A stretch of 64,000 nt of DNA from Paenibacillus xylaniclasticus (GTDB lineage: Bacteria; Bacillota; Bacilli; Paenibacillales; Paenibacillaceae): contig NZ_BIML01000017.1 in NCBI RefSeq assembly GCF_004001065.1, positions 52,662 to 116,661 on the forward strand, written 5' to 3'. The translations under genes were made by a program, and so were the position numbers. The notes beneath the pieces are model-generated. The model made no database searches. It saw only the letters and a list, made by a program, of their open reading frames with translations, and was not told the DNA's origin. Of this stretch, positions 17,358 to 25,798 are shown in pieces; position 1 is the first letter of the stretch; every line of letters begins with the position of its first letter.

Positions 17358-17362
17358 TACTC

Positions 17363-17797
17363 CTAGATTTCGAACACCCTCGTCCTCAACAGCTCCATCG
17401 CCTTCTTCAGTTGCTCCAGCTCCTCGTCGGAAGCCGGTCCGATTCGGCCCAGAAATTCCCGCTTCATATGCGCGAACGCATCGTCCATAAACTGCTGTCC
17501 TGTCGGAGACAATCGAATGTATTGCTTGCGCTTGTCCTCCTCCGCTTCAGACTTCTGACACATGCCTTTATCCGTCAGCTTCTTCAATTCACGGCTCGTG
17601 TTCGGCATTGATATATGCAGGCAATTGCTAATTTCGCTCAACGTCACAGGCTGCGATACGGCTATGTACTCCAGTATCCCATATTGAACCGGTGTAATAT
17701 CGCCCAGCGGCAGGTCCCGCTTCATCTCGTACAGCGTCTGATGAACGGATGTGACGAACGATACCATCTCGTAAAATAGCGCTTTGTGCTGGTCCAT
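17363..17797 (-). CDS. MarR-family transcriptional regulator
   Basis: The protein has 144 residues. It has the MarR winged helix: LSEISNCLHISMPNTSRELKKL as recognition unit, then the wing KSEAEEDKRKQYIRLSPTGQQ with the conserved D-R pair. ATG 17797 lies nine bases after GGAGAGG; a GTG at 17806 is too close to that site. It is divergent from an NAD(P)H oxidoreductase, and the shared region carries TTATC-based repeats. Autorepression and repression of the oxidoreductase is the usual arrangement for this family and is inferred here. Confidence 0.87.
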   Translation of the reverse strand: MDQHKALFYEMVSFVTSVHQTLYEMKRDLPLGDITPVQYGILEYIAVSQPVTLSEISNCLHISMPNTSRELKKLTDKGMCQKSEAEEDKRKQYIRLSPTGQQFMDDAFAHMKREFLGRIGPASDEELEQLKKAMELLRTRVFEI

Positions 17798-17833
17798 TAG
17801 TCTCACCCTCTCCCCGTTAAGATATCAAAATAT

Positions 17834-17903
17834 TTATCATATAACAATTATCATTTGACAACCATTTTGTCCGCGTGATAAGGTTTTAATTATCAAAAGA
17901 TAA
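17834..17903. promoter_or_regulatory. Divergent promoter region with TTATC operators
   Basis: Contains direct repeats TTATCAT (17834-17840 and 17848-17854) and the palindrome TTATCAAAAGATAA (17890-17903). TTGACA (17855-17860) with GATAAG 16 bases later forms a plus-strand promoter for the oxidoreductase. The repeats flank it, as expected for a MarR-type operator. Confidence 0.55.
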
Positions 17904-17924
17904 CTAAAGAGGTGAGCCCATCCG

Positions 17925-18512
17925 ATGAATATACTCGTTATTTATACCCATCCGAATCATAATAGTTTAAGCTATGCCTTCCTGCAGAAGGTGATCCAAG
18001 GCTGCAGCGACAATGCTCGTGTGAATGATGTCCAAGTACTCGATCTGTATGCCGAATCGTTCAACCCGGTGCTCGTATTCAACGAGACCAAACGACGACG
18101 GGATATGCATAAAGACCCCGCACTACAGCAATACCGGGAACAACTGTTATGGGCCGACAAAATCGTATTCGTCTACCCGATCTGGTGGGGCCGCCCTCCG
18201 GCTATGCTGCTCGGTTACATTGACCAGATGTTTGCATCGAATTTCGCTTTCCGGGATACGAAGCATTTGCTGCCGGAAGGACTGCTCAAGGGTAAATCGG
18301 TTGTCTGCATCTCCACTATGAAAGGCCCTACATTCTATCCTCTTTATTGGCTAAACAACGCCCATAAGGTACTCATGCGCAGGGCACTGTTCCGATATGT
18401 CGGCATCCGCAAGGTCAAGTTTTTCGAATTCGGCAGCATGGAAAAGCCGAACGGACAGCAGCAGAAGAAGCTTGATAAGGTGTACCGTTACTTCAAGACC
18501 GTCTCGGTATAA
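17925..18512 (+). CDS. Flavodoxin-fold NAD(P)H-dependent oxidoreductase
   Basis: This 195-residue protein of the MdaB/KefF/NQO1 family reduces quinones or electrophiles using FMN or FAD. It opens with the flavin phosphate loop NILVIYTHPNHNSLSY. The middle part has DKIVFVYPIWWGRPPAMLLGYIDQMFA, the hallmark of this family. GAGGTGAG lies before the ATG. It is divergent from the MarR gene, which suggests induction by quinones, phenolics or thiol-reactive compounds. Confidence 0.88.
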   Translation: MNILVIYTHPNHNSLSYAFLQKVIQGCSDNARVNDVQVLDLYAESFNPVLVFNETKRRRDMHKDPALQQYREQLLWADKIVFVYPIWWGRPPAMLLGYIDQMFASNFAFRDTKHLLPEGLLKGKSVVCISTMKGPTFYPLYWLNNAHKVLMRRALFRYVGIRKVKFFEFGSMEKPNGQQQKKLDKVYRYFKTVSV

Positions 18513-18841
18513 TGCTCCGGTAACAAATTTATGCATACGATGCAGCAACCTCGCTGGCCATCGGCGGCTGCGGATTCCGCAATACAGCGATTTCGACGAC
18601 CGACCGCTGCAAATTCCGCGATGCTGAGATTTCACTGCAGCCAGTCGTTGCCGGCCGCCGGCGATTCCCGCTCCCGTCAATTAGGTACCTTTCAGCACCT
18701 ATGCCTCTGCTACACTCGAACACTGCCCTCTTGCCATAGACACCTGTTCACGTCTCTCCCTCTTCGGACCTACTCCAAGTTGCCAGCACTAGCATTATAG
18801 GATACCCTATATTTTGACATGAGTGAGGGGGGCGACACGCT
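18513..18841. other. Intergenic region upstream of the Bce-type regulator
   Basis: This 329-bp gap holds two imperfect 30-bp repeats (18565-18594 and 18604-18633). It ends with the GAGGGGGGCGAC ribosome site of the response regulator. Short open frames here on both strands have no start signals. Confidence 0.5.
18565..18633 (-). repeat. Two imperfect 30-bp direct repeats, 39-bp period
   Basis: Unit 1 (18565-18594) and unit 2 (18604-18633) share GCTGC, ATTCCGC, ATxCxGxGATTTC in register; about 23 of 30 bases agree by eye. They lie in noncoding GC-rich sequence between convergent-free neighbours. They may be part of a dispersed intergenic repeat family; no other copy was noticed in the window. 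Confidence 0.5.
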
Positions 18842-19540
18842 ATGTACCGCATTATGATTATCGAGGACGATGACAAAATCGCTTCGATTCTTCAGCAATA
18901 TATCGAACGTTACGGCTATGAGGTTATCCGCGCAGCGCGATTCCGCGAGCTGAAGCAAGAGTTCGTGGAGACGAAGCCGGACCTCGTGCTGCTCGACATT
19001 AACCTGCCGCACTTCGACGGATTTTACTGGTGCCGTCAGATTCGAACAGTGTCCAATGTGCCGATCATCTTCTTATCTGCCCGGGTCGGCGATATGGATC
19101 AGGTCATGGCAATCGAGAATGGCGGTGACGATTATATGACGAAGCCGTTCCATCTGGATGTCGTCATGGCCAAAATAAAAAGCGCCCTCCGTCGCGCATA
19201 TGGAGAGTACGCTGCCCCAGCTTCAGGTACGGATGAGCTCCAATCGAACGGCTTAAAGCTTGACCGCGCCCGTAACATTGTCGAATGGAATGGCCGGCAG
19301 ACCGACCTTTCCCGCAACGAGTGCCTTCTGCTCGCGTCACTGCTCGCTAAGGCTGGCCGAATCGTAAGCCGGGATGAGCTGCTTGAAGCACTGTGGGACA
19401 GCGTCCATTTCGTCGATGACAATACGCTGAATGTCAATGTCACGCGGGTACGCAAGAAGCTGGAAGAGCTTGGCCTGCCGAAAGTGATCGAGACCGTTCG
19501 CGGACAAGGCTATCGGCTCGACCTGTCGCAGTACGCGTAA
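18842..19540 (+). CDS. OmpR-family response regulator, BceR type
   Basis: The protein has 232 residues. The receiver domain has the acidic pair IIEDDDK, phosphorylation Asp in LLDINLPHFDG and the conserved Lys in DDYMTKPF. A C-terminal winged-helix DNA-binding domain ends VIETVRGQGYRL. It heads a cluster of kinase, ATPase and FtsX-type permease, the gene order of Bce modules that sense and resist cell-wall-active peptides. Its likely binding site, TNACA-N4-TGTAA, is found at 20782-20795 in front of the transporter genes. Confidence 0.92.
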   Translation: MYRIMIIEDDDKIASILQQYIERYGYEVIRAARFRELKQEFVETKPDLVLLDINLPHFDGFYWCRQIRTVSNVPIIFLSARVGDMDQVMAIENGGDDYMTKPFHLDVVMAKIKSALRRAYGEYAAPASGTDELQSNGLKLDRARNIVEWNGRQTDLSRNECLLLASLLAKAGRIVSRDELLEALWDSVHFVDDNTLNVNVTRVRKKLEELGLPKVIETVRGQGYRLDLSQYA

Positions 19541-19593
19541 TCCGCATACAGCGTCATCCGCCGCTGACCACATCATCCAAGGAGTGAATCTCG

Positions 19594-20748
19594 ATGTCCC
19601 GGTATGAACCGCCGCGGCATTCGCCGCCCAAGCATCAGCAGCATACTCAGCCTTCAGCTCCGCGGATCTTCACCATTCAATCGTTTCTGCTCGACAGGCT
19701 GCCTTATATCGCATCATTTTACTTGGCGCTCGCCTTCATCCTGCTCATCATCTTACTAGATTCCGGACGCGGCGCGATGCCTAGCATGAGTAATCTCTTA
19801 TATATGGCTCTACTAGCTTCGGTCGTCATCGTTGGCTGGCTTGCCTGGGATTATGCTCGTCAGCGGCCGTATTACCGACAGGTTGCCGAGATGCTCGCTG
19901 AGGAGAATCCGACCATCGTGTCCATTGTACGCGTACAGGATGGCGTTACCTGTGAGCAGCAGACAGTGCAGCGATTGCTGGAGCATCAGCACAAAGCATT
20001 CTCGGACGAGCTTGCAGATTATCGCCGCCAACGGGAACACCATCTGCATTTTACGAACCAATGGGTTCACCATATGAAGACGCCGGTATCGGTTATTGAC
20101 CTGCTTTTGCAGCAGGCCGCGGAGCAGCAGATCGCCGAGAATGAAACCACCGCTAGCCGAATGCTGCACAGCAGCATCCAAGAGGAGCTCGACCGCATAT
20201 CCCGGGGGCTGGAAATGATGCTCCACACCGCACGGCTCGATCAATTCCGCATGGATGTTAGAATCGAGCGCATTCAACTCCTTCCTCTTATCCGCCAAGT
20301 AATTAACGGCCATAAGAAGGCGTGCATCCGGACGTCCATTTTTCCGCGTGTCGAAGGCAGCGATATGTTCGTCGAGACGGATGCCAAATGGCTGACCTTT
20401 GTGCTGAATCAGCTCATGACGAACGCCATCAAATATTCGAAGAACAAGCCAGGCAGCAAAACGCTGCTGTTCGAGACGAAGCAACTGCCAGGAGGAGGCT
20501 GCACCTTATCGGTGACGGACGAAGGCATCGGCATTGCAGAGCACGATCTAGTAAGGGTGTTCGATCCTTTCTTTACCGGTGAGAACGGCAGGTTGATCGA
20601 GGAGTCGACCGGCATGGGACTGTATCTTGCTCATGAAGTGTGCAGCCGGCTCGGTCATGAAATCTCCATTGAGTCGGAGCTTGGCCGCGGAACGACGGTT
20701 ACGATACATTTTCGCAGCGATGCCATTCATCAAGGACTGGTGATGTAA
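19594..20748 (+). CDS. Intramembrane-sensing histidine kinase, BceS type
   Basis: The protein has 384 residues. Two membrane helices (about 33-50 and 60-80) are separated by a short loop, so there is no extracellular sensor domain. In Bce systems the ABC permease does the sensing. The phospho-acceptor His is in NQWVHHMKTPVSVIDLL. The ATPase domain has NQLMTNAIKYS, DEGIGI and GMGLYLA boxes. It carries about 27 extra N-terminal residues rich in Pro, His and Gln (RYEPPRHSPPKHQQHTQ) compared with ordinary BceS. GGAGTGAA lies before the ATG. It is partner of the regulator 53 bp upstream. Confidence 0.9.
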   Translation: MSRYEPPRHSPPKHQQHTQPSAPRIFTIQSFLLDRLPYIASFYLALAFILLIILLDSGRGAMPSMSNLLYMALLASVVIVGWLAWDYARQRPYYRQVAEMLAEENPTIVSIVRVQDGVTCEQQTVQRLLEHQHKAFSDELADYRRQREHHLHFTNQWVHHMKTPVSVIDLLLQQAAEQQIAENETTASRMLHSSIQEELDRISRGLEMMLHTARLDQFRMDVRIERIQLLPLIRQVINGHKKACIRTSIFPRVEGSDMFVETDAKWLTFVLNQLMTNAIKYSKNKPGSKTLLFETKQLPGGGCTLSVTDEGIGIAEHDLVRVFDPFFTGENGRLIEESTGMGLYLAHEVCSRLGHEISIESELGRGTTVTIHFRSDAIHQGLVM

Positions 20749-20781
20749 CCGACCGAGGCTGTAAGCAAGCAGCAATAAAGG

Positions 20782-20795
20782 TGACAAGATTGTAA
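20782..20795 (+). promoter_or_regulatory. BceR-type operator upstream of the transporter genes
   Basis: TGACA-AGAT-TGTAA matches exactly the TNACA-N4-TGTAA consensus reported for Bce-like response regulators. It lies about 125 bases before the ATPase start and 31 bases before a plausible promoter (TTCAAA at 20827-20832, TATACT at 20851-20856). Confidence 0.75.
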
Positions 20796-20826
20796 GCTTC
20801 AAAGGCCAACCTGAAAGGTAAATCAA

Positions 20827-20856
20827 TTCAAACCGCCGCTCCCTCTCGCCTATACT
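20827..20856 (+). promoter_or_regulatory. Promoter of the Bce-type transporter
   Basis: TTCAAA, 18 bases, TATACT. A poor -35 next to an upstream activator site is typical of regulator-dependent promoters. Confidence 0.45.
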
Positions 20857-20919
20857 ATGAACATAACATAGTTGCTGCAATAACCAGCCATACTAGTAAC
20901 CTAAGCGGAGGGAATCCCA

Positions 20920-21696
20920 ATGAGCGTATTAAAAGCCCAAGGGCTAACGAAAGTATACGGATCTAAAGGTAAAATGCTGTACCGGGCGCTAAGCGACATC
21001 GATCTCGACATTCAAAAGGGCGAATTCGTCGGAGTCATGGGCCCGTCAGGAAGCGGCAAAACGACGCTGCTCAACATTCTCGCTACCATCGATAAAGCAA
21101 CGTCCGGCAAGGTGGAGATCGGCGGCGTCGATCCAGCCATGCTCAACGACAAGAAGCTGGCGCTGTTCCGCCGGAGAGAGCTTGGGTTTATTTTCCAGGA
21201 CTTCAATCTGCTTGACACGTTGTCGATCAAAGAAAACATCATTCTGCCTCTCGTACTCGACAATACCAATATCAAAGAAATCGAGAAACGGCTGCAACAA
21301 AGCGCAGAACTGCTTGGCATCACCTCCATTCTCGATAAGCGGACGTACGAAGTATCCGGCGGCCAGAAGCAGCGGGCGGCCATCGCACGGGCGATGATTC
21401 ATCAGCCGGCAATTCTGCTGGCGGACGAGCTGACCGGCAACCTCGACTCGAAGGCAGCTAAGGATGTCATGGACTCGCTGAAGGACTTGAATGAACAGAT
21501 GGGCGCCACGATTATGATGGTGACGCACGATCCTTTTGCCGCCAGCTACTGCAAACGCATTGTGTTTATAAAGGACGGGGCGTTCTTCTCGGAAATTCGA
21601 CGTGGCACGAACCGGCAGGCGTTCTTCCAGCAAATTCTCGATTCGCTGAGTGTGTTGGGAGGGAATTTCGATGAACTTTCGACAGTTCGCAATTAA
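20920..21696 (+). CDS. ABC transporter ATPase, BceA type
   Basis: The protein has 258 residues. Walker A is GPSGSGKTT, the Q-loop LGFIFQDFNLLDTL is as in the MacB/BceA family, the signature is VSGGQKQRAAIARA and Walker B is ILLADELTGNLD. It powers removal of peptide antibiotics from their lipid targets and helps sense flux. Its 3' end overlaps the permease gene by 26 bases, so the two are translationally coupled. GGAGGGAA precedes the ATG. Confidence 0.93.
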   Translation: MSVLKAQGLTKVYGSKGKMLYRALSDIDLDIQKGEFVGVMGPSGSGKTTLLNILATIDKATSGKVEIGGVDPAMLNDKKLALFRRRELGFIFQDFNLLDTLSIKENIILPLVLDNTNIKEIEKRLQQSAELLGITSILDKRTYEVSGGQKQRAAIARAMIHQPAILLADELTGNLDSKAAKDVMDSLKDLNEQMGATIMMVTHDPFAASYCKRIVFIKDGAFFSEIRRGTNRQAFFQQILDSLSVLGGNFDELSTVRN

Positions 21697-23620
21697 GAAC
21701 GTTCCGGGCAATTGGCACCAATACGTCGCCTATTTCTTAAGCAGCGTATTTTCGGTCATGATTTTCTTTATCTATGCTGCTTTCATTTTTCACCCGGATG
21801 TTGTTAATGGGCACATTCATGCGGCTAAAGGTGTACGCTCCGGCATGATGTTCTGCGAATATATTATCGTTATTTTCTCGTTCGTCTTCGTTCTATATTC
21901 GATGTCAGCGTTCCTCAAATCGAGGAAGAAGGAATTCGGCCTGCTCTCGTTGTTCGGCATGACGAAGGGGCAGATGCGAAAAATGGTACTGTACGAAAAT
22001 ATTGCGACATCGCTGCTCGCCATCGGAACCGGTATTGCGTTCGGCGCCCTGTTCCTTAAGCTGTTCTTTATGGCTCTGTCGAATATACTCGATATGGAGG
22101 AGCCAATCCGCTTCCTTATTCCAGGAAAAGCGCTGTTGCTTACGTCGATCGGATTTTTTATTCTGTTTCTGGTCATTACGCTCGTCACGCTCTTCCAGGT
22201 CGGAAGAAGCCAGATCATTGACCTGCTCAGAGCTTCCAAGAAGCCGAAGTCACCTCCCCTTGCATCGCCTTGGCTCGTGCTGCTGTCGATTTGCTGCTTA
22301 GGCGCAGGCTACTACATGGCATACACGATGAGACTGACGAATGCCATGATCTATATGCTGCCCGTCGTTGCACTCGTAGTGATCGGCACGTTTTTCTTGT
22401 TCACCCAAGCGAGCGTGATCATATTCCGGTGGCTGCAGCGTAGAAAATCGCTTTACTACAAACAGACGAACCTAATGACGATCTCCCAGCTCGTGTTCAA
22501 AATGAAAGATAATGCGCGCATTCTGTTCGCTGTTTCCGTCATGAGCGCCGTCATTCTGACAGCCTCAGGTACGTTCTACGTCTTCTTCCTCAGCGCGAAG
22601 GAGCAGCTGCTGGACACGGTGCCGCAAACAATATCCTACTATGAGAGGGGCGTAAATAAGCACGAGGTTCTCGATCCTGAGAAGGTACGTGCTATCTTCA
22701 AGGAGGATGACGTTAAGCTTGCCTACGAGGTAGAGCTTGTCGGCGCCCCGGCTGAGCTTCCTGTCATCGGACGAAGACCAGCAACGGCCGATGTCTTGAT
22801 TATATCTGAAGAGGATTACAACAATTATGGACAGAAGCTTCACCGCTCCCGGCCGATTCTTCAAGTGGAGCCAGGGCATGCGGTATATGTCCTTCCGTAC
22901 ATCGGTATAACAAAATCATTCATCGAGACCAACAAGCCTCATCAAGTCAAAGTAAACGAAGGGACTCTTGAGCTATCCCTCACGATGGATCGTCAAGTAA
23001 ACGAGGGAGCGATCGCTTATTCGAGAAGCACGGCGACTGAGCTGCTCGTCGTCGATACTGCACAGTATGAACAGATTATGCAGGCTGTACCAGACGATCA
23101 GAAATTCGCCGTATACGGCTTCGAGCCAAGCAACTGGTTATCCACAGGCAATACGACAGCAAAAATTGAAGCACTCGTTCCCGAGAACCAGAAACACGCG
23201 TTCGATAACCGGGTTTCACTGTATGAGGAGACGAAGCAATCGATGGGGCTCACATTATTCATCGGGCTGTTCATCAGCATCCTGTTCTTCATCGCCTCCG
23301 GCAGCATGCTTTACTTCAAGCTGTTCACCGAATTAGAGGAAGACCGCGAACAATTCCGTTCACTCAACCGGATCGGAATGACGACCGGCGAAATTCGCCG
23401 AACGATCACGACGCAGATTGCGATCATCTTCTTCGTCCCTTGCCTTGTCGGCATCGTGCACACCATGTTCGCCATGAAGTCGCTCGGCAACCTGCTCTCC
23501 GTGAGCGCATTGCAATATTCACTTGTCGTCGTAGGCATCTATATCGTCATGCAGAGCCTCTATTTCTTCGCCGCTCGCCGCTCTTACTTGAACAAGATTA
23601 CGAAGAGCTTTACGAGCTAG
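21671..23620 (+). CDS. FtsX-type ABC permease, BceB type
   Basis: This permease of about 649 residues has ten predicted membrane helices and a large extracytoplasmic domain (roughly residues 300-515) between helices seven and eight, the architecture specific to BceB. It opens with MNFRQFAIKNVPGNWHQYVA, the usual N-terminus of the group. FtsX repeats contain KKEFGLLSLFGMTKGQMRKM and FRSLNRIGMTTGEIRR. ATG 21671 with GGGAGGGAA is the real start; the open frame goes back to 21650 inside the ATPase gene. The drug specificity is not predictable. Confidence 0.92.
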   Translation: MNFRQFAIKNVPGNWHQYVAYFLSSVFSVMIFFIYAAFIFHPDVVNGHIHAAKGVRSGMMFCEYIIVIFSFVFVLYSMSAFLKSRKKEFGLLSLFGMTKGQMRKMVLYENIATSLLAIGTGIAFGALFLKLFFMALSNILDMEEPIRFLIPGKALLLTSIGFFILFLVITLVTLFQVGRSQIIDLLRASKKPKSPPLASPWLVLLSICCLGAGYYMAYTMRLTNAMIYMLPVVALVVIGTFFLFTQASVIIFRWLQRRKSLYYKQTNLMTISQLVFKMKDNARILFAVSVMSAVILTASGTFYVFFLSAKEQLLDTVPQTISYYERGVNKHEVLDPEKVRAIFKEDDVKLAYEVELVGAPAELPVIGRRPATADVLIISEEDYNNYGQKLHRSRPILQVEPGHAVYVLPYIGITKSFIETNKPHQVKVNEGTLELSLTMDRQVNEGAIAYSRSTATELLVVDTAQYEQIMQAVPDDQKFAVYGFEPSNWLSTGNTTAKIEALVPENQKHAFDNRVSLYEETKQSMGLTLFIGLFISILFFIASGSMLYFKLFTELEEDREQFRSLNRIGMTTGEIRRTITTQIAIIFFVPCLVGIVHTMFAMKSLGNLLSVSALQYSLVVVGIYIVMQSLYFFAARRSYLNKITKSFTS

Positions 23621-23630
23621 ATAGACAATT

Positions 23631-23677
23631 CCCCTCTAGGTAGCGGTTATGTTATCTAACCTGCCTACTTAGAGGGG
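23631..23677 (+). terminator. Large hairpin after the Bce module
   Basis: CCCCTCTAGGTAG ... CTACTTAGAGGGG with an inner GGTTA/TAACC stem. It lies 10 bases after the permease stop codon. There is no clear T-run after it, so it could act as an mRNA 3' end stabiliser rather than a classical terminator. Confidence 0.5.
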
Positions 23678-23811
23678 AGAAATTGGAATATGCTTTACAT
23701 ACCACACCTCATAATGATCGATTTCGTTCTTCTCATTCCAGTGAAAGTGAATAAACTGATAATTCATGACACCACATCATCCGAATCCGGCTGTTTAAAG
23801 AGGCTTCTTCA

Positions 23812-25131
23812 TCATGCATCTCCTTCACTACTAGCCTCGAACGCCGACACCGGAAGCTCGAACGTCCATGGGCCTCTTATGACGACGCCGGGCCGGCTGA
23901 AATCCAATTGTATCGTCTTACTGTCGGGTGCTACTGCAACTTCAATAAACTCAAACACGCCTGTTTCTTCTTGCAGTTGGACCATATTGTTACGATCGAG
24001 TGAGAAATAATACAGGGACGACGGCGCATTCTCATCATAATAGAAGTCAAAATACGCTCTGAATTTACGATCCGATACTTTCTCGGTCTTGGTCACTGTC
24101 ACCGGGAATCCAGCCAACTCGAACGTCTTGTTCAGATGATCGTTAGTCTCAATCGCGAGTTCAATCGATGCCGTATCCGAGTACGTGACACTTATCTCCG
24201 GAATGGTCAGAGTCAATGGATCCGATTCGCCATTTGCAGGCAGCTTGAAGACGAACTCATTAGCCGGAGCGGCCATAGTCATCAGCTTCTCAATATCCAC
24301 CTTGGTGCCGGATGTATCCGTTAAGAATAATTTCAAGCTTTCATCGTGCATATCGACTCCGTTAATTCCATAATCACTAATCTCAAAGTCTAAGGCATGC
24401 TCCGATATTAACGACACTTTCGCTTTATCCCCTGCTCGATCTGTAATGGCCGTGATCGTTACGCCGTTGACCGTCTGAGTAGCCCCTAATGCCGTGTAGC
24501 TGTCATAGCGCTCAGCCTTGTCCAACGTCACCGGCACTTCCATTGCGGGCAAGCTTGAGCCAAGACTGTTAAATAGAATAAGCTTCAGTGGACCACTGGC
24601 ATCAAGCTTTCCTTGATATTCATATTGCGCTGTCCATTCATGATCGGTGGAGTTAGACATTCTAATATCCAAGTCATAAGCCTCTCCCTGCCCATCCACT
24701 AATTTTACATAAGAATGGAGAGCATTCTTGTTACTTCCCGTCATTCTAATCACAGTAGACCGCTCATCGGACATCATCCCTAATATCGTTACAGAGCCAT
24801 CCCTGACTGTCAGTGCGATCGGCTTCCGCAGCACATACCGATCGGCCCTTGCTTCTTCCTCCTTCATAACGCCTATACCCGGTACATACTGCAGCACCTT
24901 CTGCACCGCCGCCCATACTTTCGCCTCATCGGCGAGCGCTGCTCCCCCGACGCACAGGGCTATAACCGCCGTTGCTGCTGACATTCGAGTAAACCGTCTG
25001 CGTCTTTGGCTGCGCAGCCCTTCCTGCCTCTCTTGCACGGCCTGCCGAATACCAAGCCGGCTACGTTCCCCTAATTGAGCCGGCAGCGGGATCATAGAGA
25101 GCTCCTGGCTCAGCCTGTTCTTATCCGCCAT
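23812..25131 (-). CDS. DUF4179 membrane-anchored anti-sigma-like protein
   Basis: The protein has 439 residues. A basic cytoplasmic N-terminus of about 48 residues (ERQEGLRSQRRRRFTR) precedes one membrane span (about 49-66). A large extracytoplasmic DUF4179-type region of beta-strand character follows. Its ATG lies inside the end of the ECF sigma gene (11-bp overlap), the standard arrangement for a sigma factor and its membrane anti-sigma partner. The signal sensed is unknown. Confidence 0.8.
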   Translation of the reverse strand: MADKNRLSQELSMIPLPAQLGERSRLGIRQAVQERQEGLRSQRRRRFTRMSAATAVIALCVGGAALADEAKVWAAVQKVLQYVPGIGVMKEEEARADRYVLRKPIALTVRDGSVTILGMMSDERSTVIRMTGSNKNALHSYVKLVDGQGEAYDLDIRMSNSTDHEWTAQYEYQGKLDASGPLKLILFNSLGSSLPAMEVPVTLDKAERYDSYTALGATQTVNGVTITAITDRAGDKAKVSLISEHALDFEISDYGINGVDMHDESLKLFLTDTSGTKVDIEKLMTMAAPANEFVFKLPANGESDPLTLTIPEISVTYSDTASIELAIETNDHLNKTFELAGFPVTVTKTEKVSDRKFRAYFDFYYDENAPSSLYYFSLDRNNMVQLQEETGVFEFIEVAVAPDSKTIQLDFSRPGVVIRGPWTFELPVSAFEASSEGDA

Positions 25132-25651
25132 AGACTTCTTCCTCCTCTACACGTATCCTAAGCTTGCGCAGCGCCCGATATAACAAGGTCTTGCCCGTGC
25201 CAAGCGGAATGCGCAGCAGCTCAGCCGCCTCTCGAATCGTCATATCATAATAAAATCGTAAGATAACGACATGCTTCTCTTCCTCATCCAACGTCTCGAT
25301 CATATCCTTCAAAGATATCGCCAGCGGCAAATCCCCGTCGTCGCCGGCTTTTAAATCCGTCCAATACTCTGATCGCCATTGAGCTTCCTTATTCCGTTTG
25401 CGCAGCAAATCGATTGAGCAGCTTATCGCAATCTTAATGAGCCATGTCCGGAAGTACTGCGGCTCCTTGAGTCTACCGATCGACTTGAACGACCGATACG
25501 CTGTCTCTTGCACGACATCGAGCGCATCCTCCTGATTGCCCAAATACACATATGCTGTTCGATAGATGTGCGCCTCATGCTGTCCAAACAGCTCAACATA
25601 AGCCTCTTCATCGCCCTGCTGTGCCCGCTTCACAAGTTCGATAATGATCAA
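25121..25651 (-). CDS. ECF-family RNA polymerase sigma factor
   Basis: The protein has 176 residues. Region 2 has GNQEDALDVVQETAYRSFKSI and FRTWLIKIAISCSIDLLRK. Region 4 has LDEEEKHVVILRFYYDMTIREAAELLRIP, the helix-turn-helix for the -35 box. It resembles the SigV/SigW branch. TTG 25651 is taken as start though GGGTGA sits very close; GTG 25633 is the alternative. The overlapping DUF4179 gene downstream is expected to hold it at the membrane until a cell-envelope signal releases it. Confidence 0.88.
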   Translation of the reverse strand: MIIIELVKRAQQGDEEAYVELFGQHEAHIYRTAYVYLGNQEDALDVVQETAYRSFKSIGRLKEPQYFRTWLIKIAISCSIDLLRKRNKEAQWRSEYWTDLKAGDDGDLPLAISLKDMIETLDEEEKHVVILRFYYDMTIREAAELLRIPLGTGKTLLYRALRKLRIRVEEEEVYGG

Positions 25652-25722
25652 TCACCCACGTTTCTTTTGAGCTCTCTATACCATTAGACGTATATGATGG
25701 CACAATCGGCTCTACTTCTGCC

Positions 25723-25759
25723 AAAAAAAGACTGCAACAGCATGCCAAGCGGCAGCAGT
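25723..25759 (-). terminator. Terminator of the TagO-like gene
   Basis: ACTGC ... GCAGT stem with an inner GCC/GGC pair, followed by CTTTTTTT on the minus strand, 40 bases after the stop codon. Confidence 0.65.
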
Positions 25760-25798
25760 TACAGCCTTATACAGCCATAATATAATGAAGTTTCGTTC

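Larger units (their letters stand above)
17030..17362. other. Intergenic region containing a gene relic and terminator
   Basis: This 333-bp gap between a lipoprotein gene and the marR-type gene contains the VOC-family fragment (17149-17325) and the terminator at 17311-17357. The first 100 bases hold only the ribosome site and presumed promoter of the lipoprotein gene. Confidence 0.6.
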
